NCBI RefSeq assembly: GCF_001583435.1
Contig: NZ_CP013251.1
Coordinates: 3,671,215 to 3,735,214 of the forward strand
DNA from: Endozoicomonas montiporae CL-33
GTDB lineage: Bacteria > Pseudomonadota > Gammaproteobacteria > Pseudomonadales > Endozoicomonadaceae
Length of the DNA: 64,000 bases
Direction of reading: 5' to 3'
Shown: one piece after another, positions 58,011 through 64,000 of the stretch
Numbering within the stretch: position 1 is the first letter of the stretch
How the letters are laid out: the number at the start of each line of letters is the position of its first letter
The notes under the pieces: generated by a model
Told to the model about the DNA's origin: nothing
Databases searched by the model: none
What the model saw: the letters and a program-made list of their open reading frames with translations, nothing else
Position numbers and translations under genes: made by a program

Positions 58011-58587
58011 AACACAACCGCAAGCGCTTCCTTTCTTCTTTTTTCTGTCTACGTCGTTCCCTGAAAAAAGCCGACATCATTTCACTGCATTCGTCTTGAA
58101 GAACACCCCGGGTTACTTCCACCCGATAGTTCATCTGCGGTTGATCCAGCACTTGGGTGACACTGACCACAGCGCCGGATTTGGGCTCGCAGGCACCAAA
58201 AATCACCCTGCGAATGCGGCTATGAATAATAGCACCTGCACACATAGTGCAAGGTTCAAGGGTTACATAGAGGTCACAATCCACCAGCCGGTAGTTTCCC
58301 AGCGCCCTGGCAGCCTGCTGCAGAGCCAGTATTTCCGCGTGAGCAACCGGGTTACAACCGGAAATCGGCTGATTGTGGGCACGGGCAATGATCTCACCAT
58401 TTTGAACGATCACCGCACCGACCGGCACTTCCAGTTTTTCCCAGCCTTTGTGGGCTTCAGCCAGTGCTTCACGCATCCAGTCACTGTCTGGTTGCTCATT
58501 CGAGGGGTTTTCACCCGATCTACTCTCTAACACCCGTTTCAATGCCTTACCTGTATCTAATTCACTCAATAGTGACGCAGTATACAT
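57991..58587 (-). CDS. tadA: tRNA-specific adenosine deaminase
   Basis: A 198-aa enzyme that changes A34 of tRNA-Arg to inosine. HAEILALQQAARAL carries the HAE zinc and proton-shuttle motif, and TLEPCTMCAGAIIHSRI the PCxxC zinc pair. The start may be internal, at MREALAEAHKGWEKLEVPVG (58473), as the first 38 residues are not typical. The last residues (CYTNSAF) are encoded by the end of palindromic element copy 4, so an insertion replaced the original C-terminal end without harming the catalytic part. Confidence 0.94.
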   Translation of the reverse strand: MYTASLLSELDTGKALKRVLESRSGENPSNEQPDSDWMREALAEAHKGWEKLEVPVGAVIVQNGEIIARAHNQPISGCNPVAHAEILALQQAARALGNYRLVDCDLYVTLEPCTMCAGAIIHSRIRRVIFGACEPKSGAVVSVTQVLDQPQMNYRVEVTRGVLQDECSEMMSAFFRERRRQKKEERKRLRLCYTNSAF

Positions 58588-58853
58588 GGAAAACAGCCTG
58601 CACCGTCGCAGCCGGTCAATGTTATGACAGACACTGAATCCACAAAAAAGTTTTCAGCCTGCTATTAACTTTGCCGCTGCCTGACCGATGCTCATTATTA
58701 GGGTTCTGTAACTGCTGCAATCAAGAGAAAACCGGGAATAAAAAATAAGTGATTAAATCCCCCACGCTCTTGGCAACAGCCATATATACTGAATGAAAGT
58801 AGTTTTTCTTATTCCGGATTTGATGACTTGATGCCAGCGGAGGGTATGGTCAA

Positions 58854-59342
58854 ATGTCTTACAAGCAGAACGTCGAAGAGAATCTGCAGCATTTCGCCGA
58901 GAGCATTGGTCTTGGCGAACTTAGTCTGAACGAACACGATGCTTGCGGGCTCTGCTTCGATGACACGTTGATTGTCAACATGGAATACCTTGAAGAAGAT
59001 GAAGCTTTGGTCTTCGTTTCTTCAGTCAAACCCATGGATGCTCACGATGACTCCCGCCTCCAGCTGTTCGAAAAGCTGCTATCCCTTAATCTTCAGCACC
59101 ACAGCATGCAGGGTTCCTTCATTTCCCTGAACCATGACAAAACCGAAGTTCTGCTGATTCGCTCCATGCTGGCTTCCAGCGACTACGGTAACTTTGAGTC
59201 AACTCTGGAAAAGTTCGTGAACACCCTGGAATGGATTGTGTCCGAAGTGGATAACGTAGATGAAGACGCTACACCGGCAGCCAGCACCTCTGCACCACAG
59301 CCTGGTTCCGGAGGCCCCGGTGACATGGGCATGATGGTGTAA
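58854..59342 (+). CDS. type III secretion chaperone (CesT/SycE-like)
   Basis: A 162-aa acidic protein with the class I T3SS chaperone fold. The helix QNVEENLQHFAESIGLGELS is followed by strands CGLCFDDTLIVNMEYLE and ALVFVSSVKPM, and the helix LQLFEKLLSLNLQHHSMQGS is typical. The C-terminal tail is rich in Pro, Ser and Gly (TPAASTSAPQPGSGGPGDMG). Such proteins bind one effector or export component and keep it unfolded. It stands first before sctN, separated by a terminator. Its specific partner cannot be told from the sequence. Confidence 0.75.
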   Translation: MSYKQNVEENLQHFAESIGLGELSLNEHDACGLCFDDTLIVNMEYLEEDEALVFVSSVKPMDAHDDSRLQLFEKLLSLNLQHHSMQGSFISLNHDKTEVLLIRSMLASSDYGNFESTLEKFVNTLEWIVSEVDNVDEDATPAASTSAPQPGSGGPGDMGMMV

Positions 59343-59364
59343 CGGAATAACATGCGAGAAAGAA

Positions 59365-59388
59365 AGGGCTTAACGGCCCTTTTTTTCT
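59365..59388 (+). terminator. terminator between chaperone gene and sctN
   Basis: Stem agggc/gccct (59365-59369 and 59376-59380) followed by seven T, about 25 bp past the chaperone stop. The secretion operon from sctN onward therefore probably depends on readthrough or on its own promoter in the short gap. Confidence 0.75.
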
Positions 59389-59434
59389 CTGTGAATTTTC
59401 TCCGGCAACCGATGAACAGGCAGGAGGATTCGAT

Positions 59435-60766
59435 TTGGCAGAAGCATTAAAGTATTTAACGGATGCCCTTGAAAGTGCCGTAGGTGGTGAGCGTCTGGTA
59501 GACATTCGCGGCCGGGTTACCGAAGTACAGGGCATGATCATCAAGGCTGCCGTCCCCGGCGTTAAAATTGGCGAGCTGTGCGAACTGGTTACCCCCGGGG
59601 AAGAACAGGCCAGTTATGCCGAAGTCGTCGGTTTTCAGGGACACGAAACCGTCCTGTCACCCATGGGCGAGATCATGGGGATATCCTCCACCACTGAAGT
59701 CATTCCTACCGGCAAAGTACACCACGTTGGAGTAGGTCCCCACCTGCTGGGGCACGTACTGGATGGTATGGGCGACCCTCTGGAGAAGAACGCTTTTGAC
59801 GGTATTGAACCGGAAACCTATTACCCGGTTTACGCAGACAGCCCTGACCCGATGACTCGTAAAATCATCGAAAAACCGCTGCCACTTGGGCTTCGTGTTC
59901 TCGATGGCATCCTGACCTGTGGTGAAGGCCAGCGAATGGGTATTTTCGCAGCCGCCGGTGGTGGTAAGTCCACCCTGCTTTCCATGCTGGTGAAAGGGGC
60001 AGAAGTCGATGTCACGGTACTGGCGCTGATTGGTGAACGGGGGCGGGAACTGCGGGAATTTATCGAACACGACCTTGGCCCTGAAGGCGTTCAGAAATCC
60101 GTTATAATCGTTGCCACATCCGACAAATCATCCATGGAACGCGCCAAAGCAGCCTACACAGCAACAGCGGTTGCTGAATATTTCAGGGATAAAGACAAGC
60201 GAGTTCTGCTGTTAATGGATTCGGTGACCCGTTTTGCCCGTGCCCAGCGTGAAATTGGTCTTGCCGCAGGCGAGCCACCCACCCGACGGGGTTTCCCGCC
60301 TTCCGTTTTCGCAACGCTGCCCAAGCTGATGGAGCGGGCTGGCATGTCTCATACCGGCTCCATAACAGCTCTTTATACCGTTCTGGTAGAAGGCGATGAC
60401 ATGTCCGAACCCGTTGCCGATGAAACCCGGTCGATTCTGGATGGGCACATTATTCTGTCCAGAAAACTCGCTGCGGCTAATCACTACCCGGCTATTGATG
60501 TACTCTCCAGTGCCAGTCGTGTGATGAATGCCATTACCCCTGCCGAACACAAAGCCGCTGCAGGTCGGCTCAGGGAATTGCTGGCCAAATATGAAGAAAT
60601 CGAATTACTGGTCAAGGTGGGTGAATACAAACAGGGCTCCGATGCTACCGCCGACGAAGCACTACAGAAAATAGAAAGCATCCGCAACTTCCTCAAACAA
60701 CGCACCGACGAACTCGTCACCTACGATGAAACCATCCAGCTGCTTCGGCAAGTGGTCGGTGTGTGA
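59435..60766 (+). CDS. sctN: type III secretion ATPase SctN
   Basis: A 443-aa T3SS ATPase that unfolds substrates at the export gate. I use the TTG start at 59435 because a perfect aggagg site lies seven bases before it. [20 protein letters not shown] is the P-loop, [20 protein letters not shown] holds Walker B, and [20 protein letters not shown] is family-specific. Similarity is to YscN-type ATPases rather than to FliI in gene order: sctO, sctP, sctQ, sctR and sctS follow directly. Confidence 0.95.
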   Translation: MAEALKYLTDALESAVGGERLVDIRGRVTEVQGMIIKAAVPGVKIGELCELVTPGEEQASYAEVVGFQGHETVLSPMGEIMGISSTTEVIPTGKVHHVGVGPHLLGHVLDGMGDPLEKNAFDGIEPETYYPVYADSPDPMTRKIIEKPLPLGLRVLDGILTCGEGQRMGIFAAAGGGKSTLLSMLVKGAEVDVTVLALIGERGRELREFIEHDLGPEGVQKSVIIVATSDKSSMERAKAAYTATAVAEYFRDKDKRVLLLMDSVTRFARAQREIGLAAGEPPTRRGFPPSVFATLPKLMERAGMSHTGSITALYTVLVEGDDMSEPVADETRSILDGHIILSRKLAAANHYPAIDVLSSASRVMNAITPAEHKAAAGRLRELLAKYEEIELLVKVGEYKQGSDATADEALQKIESIRNFLKQRTDELVTYDETIQLLRQVVGV

Positions 60767-60775
60767 GCCTGAACC

Positions 60776-61237
60776 ATGCTGCACGAACTGCTAAAAGTTA
60801 AGGAAATTCGCGAAAAATCTGCACACGATGAAGTCCAGAAGCGTAAATATCGTCTGGAAGAAGCCCACAGAGCCGTCGAGCAGGCAAAAGAAGAGTTCAT
60901 TGAGTATGTGGAGTGGCGCGGTAAAGAAGAGCAACGGCTCTACGATAATATTATGAATATGGAAGTAAAACAGAATGACCTGGATCAGCTGAAACAAACA
61001 GTCGGACTGCTTCGGGAAAAGGATGTACTGCTGGAACAGGCCATCGCTGAAGCCAAAAAAAAAGTTGTGGATGCCGAACAAGCGCTTGAAGAAGCCCGTG
61101 AAGAACACGTGAAGGCAATTCAGGCCGTACAGAAGTTTGAAGAATTTACCAGTGTACTGGACGAAGAAGCGGCTAAAGAAGCAGTCCGTCTGGAAGATCT
61201 GGAAATGGAAGAGTTTACGGTAAGACCCCGTCATTAA
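60776..61237 (+). CDS. sctO: type III secretion stalk protein SctO
   Basis: A 153-aa, almost wholly alpha-helical, charged protein (LLKVKEIREKSAHDEVQKRK, AVEQAKEEFIEYVEWRGKEE). This is the two-helix coiled coil of YscO/FliJ-type stalk proteins that contact the ATPase ring. The sequence is variable in this family; position directly after sctN (nine bases) and before sctP supports the call. No membrane or signal segment. Confidence 0.85.
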   Translation: MLHELLKVKEIREKSAHDEVQKRKYRLEEAHRAVEQAKEEFIEYVEWRGKEEQRLYDNIMNMEVKQNDLDQLKQTVGLLREKDVLLEQAIAEAKKKVVDAEQALEEAREEHVKAIQAVQKFEEFTSVLDEEAAKEAVRLEDLEMEEFTVRPRH

Positions 61238-61265
61238 TAGGAATCATCGAATCAGTGAGGTCACC

Positions 61266-61997
61266 ATGGAAATCAACCAGAATAGTCAGCCACAAGCCAG
61301 CCCTCCTCCTGATTCGTCAGGGAACCAGCAGCAGGTGTCAGAAAAACAAGCGGATGACTTCGCCAAGAAAATGGGAAAAAAGAAGGAAGACCCAAAAAAA
61401 TCCGACAAGGAAGAAATAAGCTTTGAAAGCCTGTTGGCGGCCCGCAGTAAAAAAGGATCGGATGCCGAGCGCCTGAGAGGCGAACAAGGGGCATCACAGC
61501 GTGGTAAAGGGGATCAGCACGAAGAAATGCTCGCCGCCACGGAACAACAGGATCAACCATTGCATACCCCCCGTGAAAGTCAGGCAATAACACCGACCAC
61601 CGATATAAAAGCCACCGACATAAAAGCCATCGATAAAGTCAGTGGTCCAAAAGAAATTAACGAGGTCATCAACAAGCTCGTCGATAAAATCCATGTGTCT
61701 GCCAAAGACTCTATTAATGGCGCCGAAGTTCGCATCACAATGAAAGATAATATTCTACCCGGTACAGAGATTCGAATTCAGCGCGCCGGTGGAGAGCTCA
61801 CTGTTACCATGAACACCACATCAGCAGACACCCATAACTTTCTGGCAGTGAATGAATCCTCTCTGTTAAAAAGCCTGAATGAACGTTTTGGTGACAAGGT
61901 GCAGGTAAACATCAACATGTCCGGTGACCAGCCCGGAGACGGCCGCTCACGAGAGCAGTATGAAGGCGATCAGGAGCAGGATGACGACGAAGGTTAA
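61266..61997 (+). CDS. sctP: type III secretion needle-length protein SctP
   Basis: A 243-aa hydrophilic protein. The N-terminal two thirds are disordered and rich in Gln, Lys and Asp. The C-terminal part (about 150-230) is a folded domain with NGAEVRITMKDNILPGTEIR and LLKSLNERFGDKVQVNINMS, resembling the substrate-switch domain of YscP/HrpP/FliK proteins. A gaggtcacc site fixes the start. It lies two bases before sctQ. The long disordered part would act as the molecular ruler; this is known for the family, not shown here. Confidence 0.78.
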   Translation: MEINQNSQPQASPPPDSSGNQQQVSEKQADDFAKKMGKKKEDPKKSDKEEISFESLLAARSKKGSDAERLRGEQGASQRGKGDQHEEMLAATEQQDQPLHTPRESQAITPTTDIKATDIKAIDKVSGPKEINEVINKLVDKIHVSAKDSINGAEVRITMKDNILPGTEIRIQRAGGELTVTMNTTSADTHNFLAVNESSLLKSLNERFGDKVQVNINMSGDQPGDGRSREQYEGDQEQDDDEG

Positions 61998-61999
61998 TC

Positions 62000-63019
62000 A
62001 TGTCCACTCAACCTCTGGCTTATAAAAACCTGTCAGCGGCTCAGTTAACACTGAGTCGTCTGCTTTGTGCTCGCCAGAACACCTTTACCACTGTCATCAA
62101 CCAGTCTGAAACAGAGCTGGAGTTCAGCCAACAACCCGCTGATCAACTTCCTTCGCACACATTGCACCTTGAGCTTAACGGTCACCCGTACCGGATTTAC
62201 CTCGGTAACCGCCTTCTAGATGCCTTCCTGCCCGGCAAGCTCGACCACCAGGGATTACAGAAATTACCCGACGATTTACGGATGGCAGTATTGAACCATG
62301 CCATTACCCCGTCGTTTCAATCATTCAGTGAACTACTGGGTATTTCCTGGTCACTACAAAACTTTGAATCCACCAAGCCAGAAGAGCCTCCCGCCACACT
62401 GGGATTAAACATTCGGCAGAACTCGATTAACACCCGTATCGAACTGCAGATTGATGATCTGCTACTGTCCATTCTTGAAGCAATTCCAACTCATCATCCA
62501 CGCTCATTGCCCGATATACCTTTTTGGGCAACGCTGGAAAAAGGACAGTCCCGACTGTCACTGTCAGAGCTGAAATCACTGGAAACCGGCGACATAGTGT
62601 TTCTGGATCAGCACACCAGTGATGAACAGGTCATTGTCCGCGTCAACCGGCGTACAGCGTTTCTGGGGGAATTAGCCAACGCTGGGGTCAGCATCATACA
62701 GAGGCATCAGACCATGGACGAACATGAGCACGAAGAGCTACCTGCCGATCCCGAAGACGATCAGGGCATGGAGCATGGCGATGCTGAAGCAGGCATTGAT
62801 CTGCACAACCTGCCAGTCAACGTAACCTTTGAAGTCGGGCAGCAGCAGCTCACGCTGGCCGAACTGCAGGGGATGCAGGCTGGCTATGTATTTGAGCTGG
62901 ATCGCTCTGTAGAACAGCCCGTTAACATCCGTGCCAATGGCAAGCTGATCGGGCACTGTGAGCTGGTGCAGATTGAAAATCGTCTTGGAGCACGCATCAC
63001 TCATCTGCACGATCAGTAA
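62000..63019 (+). CDS. sctQ: type III secretion C-ring protein SctQ
   Basis: A 339-aa protein of the YscQ/FliN type. Two SpoA (surface presentation of antigens) domains are visible: about residues 170-235 (SRLSLSELKSLETGDIVFLD) and 268-338 (NLPVNVTFEVGQQQLTLAEL). They form the cytoplasmic sorting platform. In relatives the C-terminal SpoA part is also made from an internal start; the methionine in TMDEHEHEELPADPEDDQGM, before the second domain, is a possible one. It starts two bases after sctP. Confidence 0.9.
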   Translation: MSTQPLAYKNLSAAQLTLSRLLCARQNTFTTVINQSETELEFSQQPADQLPSHTLHLELNGHPYRIYLGNRLLDAFLPGKLDHQGLQKLPDDLRMAVLNHAITPSFQSFSELLGISWSLQNFESTKPEEPPATLGLNIRQNSINTRIELQIDDLLLSILEAIPTHHPRSLPDIPFWATLEKGQSRLSLSELKSLETGDIVFLDQHTSDEQVIVRVNRRTAFLGELANAGVSIIQRHQTMDEHEHEELPADPEDDQGMEHGDAEAGIDLHNLPVNVTFEVGQQQLTLAELQGMQAGYVFELDRSVEQPVNIRANGKLIGHCELVQIENRLGARITHLHDQ

Positions 63020-63095
63020 ACCGGCTGAGATTTCCTGAACACTGTCGTATCAGTTTCACCGATGTTAGCGTCGATAAAAGAGACAGGAACGACCC

Positions 63096-63755
63096 ATGGA
63101 AAGCGGTATACTGAATCTCACCAGTCCGTTTTATTTAATGATCCCGTTGGCGCTCATGGCGCTGATTCCTTTTATGGCGGTCATGGGCACCTCGTTTCTG
63201 AAGCTGGTTGTGGTCTTTTCCATTCTTCGCAACGCCACCGGTCTGCAGCAGATTCCACCCAACATCGCCATGAACGCTCTGGCGATCATTTTGACACTCT
63301 ACATCATGGCTCCGGTCGGTTATGAAATGTACGAACGCATACAACCGGAAACCCTGAACTTTGAAGACCTGTCATGGATAGAAGCGGTTCAGGACGGCAT
63401 CACCCCTTATCGGGAATTCCTGAAAGCCAATACCACCGCTGAGGAACGGAATTTTTTCCTGAAATCGGCACGCCTGCTGTGGCCCAGTCGCTACCAGAAA
63501 GAGCTGTCGGGTGATGACCTGATGATACTGCTGCCGTCGTTTTGTATCAGCGAACTGACCAAAGCATTCCAGATCGGGTTTCTGCTGTATCTGCCGTTTA
63601 TCATCATTGACCTGATTGTATCCAACATATTGCTGGCCATGGGTATGATGATGGTATCGCCCATGACCATCTCCCTGCCTTTTAAACTGCTGCTGTTTGT
63701 GTTGCTGGAAGGCTGGACAAGACTCATTCACAGTCTGGTGCTGAGTTACAGCTGA
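63096..63755 (+). CDS. sctR: type III secretion export apparatus protein SctR
   Basis: A 219-aa inner membrane protein of the export gate (YscR/FliP family). IPFMAVMGTSFLKLVVVFSI, LRNATGLQQIPPNIAMNALA and the C-terminal MGMMMVSPMTISLPFKLLLF are highly conserved. Five copies form the SctR5-S4-T1 pore. A caggaac site precedes the ATG. It lies 75 bp after sctQ, the only gap of note in the operon. Confidence 0.96.
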   Translation: MESGILNLTSPFYLMIPLALMALIPFMAVMGTSFLKLVVVFSILRNATGLQQIPPNIAMNALAIILTLYIMAPVGYEMYERIQPETLNFEDLSWIEAVQDGITPYREFLKANTTAEERNFFLKSARLLWPSRYQKELSGDDLMILLPSFCISELTKAFQIGFLLYLPFIIIDLIVSNILLAMGMMMVSPMTISLPFKLLLFVLLEGWTRLIHSLVLSYS

Positions 63756-63785
63756 CTCAGTGATAACAGACACCCGGAGGGCATC

Positions 63786-64000
63786 ATGGTTGACGGAGAA
63801 GTAATACAGCTGACTGCACAGGCATTGTTGCTGACCCTGATCCTGTCAATGCCTCCCATTATTGCAGCAGCAGGTGTTGGCCTGCTCATCAGTCTGGTTC
63901 AGGCGCTGACCCAGATTCAGGAGCAAACACTGCCTTTCGCCTTCAAACTCATCGCCGTTATTATCAGCATCTTTGCCACCGCCCGATGGCTGGGTATCGA
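63786..64000 (+). CDS. sctS: type III secretion export apparatus protein SctS (partial)
   Basis: The first 71 codons of an SctS (YscS/FliQ) protein, cut by the window end; the full protein would be about 88 aa. It starts MVDGEVIQLTAQALLLTLIL, with GVGLLISLVQALTQIQEQTL as the conserved loop and helix. A cggagggcatc site precedes the ATG. Genes sctT and sctU would be expected next. Confidence 0.95.
   Translation, partial: MVDGEVIQLTAQALLLTLILSMPPIIAAAGVGLLISLVQALTQIQEQTLPFAFKLIAVIISIFATARWLGI

Overview
The window looks like a chromosome segment of a marine gammaproteobacterium, most like a host-associated member of the Oceanospirillales (Endozoicomonas-like). This is an inference from gene content, not a search result. 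The supporting signs are a Ysc-type type III secretion (T3SS) operon, a gammaproteobacterial thrS-infC-rpmI-rplT / pheST-ihfA block, a class II DAHP synthase, and a very heavy load of insertion sequences and palindromic miniature elements. Most genes are ordinary housekeeping genes; the unusual content lies in the accessory patches and in a few 5' leaders.

Layout. 1-5.6 kb: an unknown protein, a Bax-like glucosaminidase with two tandem DUF547 genes, a Yip1-like membrane protein and S-formylglutathione hydrolase. 5.6-10.96 kb: a LysR regulator gene destroyed by an IS1595-family element. That element itself carries an IS110-family and an IS3-family insertion, and a 237-bp miniature element sits further down the LysR gene. 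11-20.5 kb: ybiT, a zntA-like ATPase, sprT, a secreted protein, recQ, a UPF0149 gene, a merR gene and ihfA. 20.9-38 kb: the translation block on the minus strand. pheST lies about 10 kb downstream of thrS-infC-rpmI-rplT because a + strand accessory block separates them (truncated globin, a secreted lectin-like protein, thiSGH, smrA, a LysE exporter, and an acetyltransferase split by an IS4-like element that carries an ISKra4-family element and its miniature relative).

38-44.2 kb: two enzymes, an ISAzo13-like element, then integron gene cassettes with three attC sites, no visible integrase, a HigBA toxin-antitoxin and an IS1-family insertion, ending next to tRNA-Pro. 44.3-58.6 kb: a macrodomain protein, class II DAHP synthase, a divergent attenuator-like leader, sulfurtransferase, thioesterase, a gtrB-gtrA-ydjC-GT39 lipid or glycan modification operon, a glycine-zipper lipoprotein, purL and tadA. 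58.85-64 kb: a T3SS chaperone followed by sctN-O-P-Q-R-S, cut off at the window end.

The best regulatory signals are three tandem hairpins upstream of thrS that mimic the tRNA-Thr(GGU) anticodon arm, an AUC start codon for infC, and a leader peptide (ending MMMWCGVCCG) with mutually exclusive antiterminator and terminator pairings. The best structural signals are the integron cassette cluster, the nested insertions with recoverable target duplications, and a four-copy family of 160-177 bp palindromic elements, one of which supplies the last codons of tadA.
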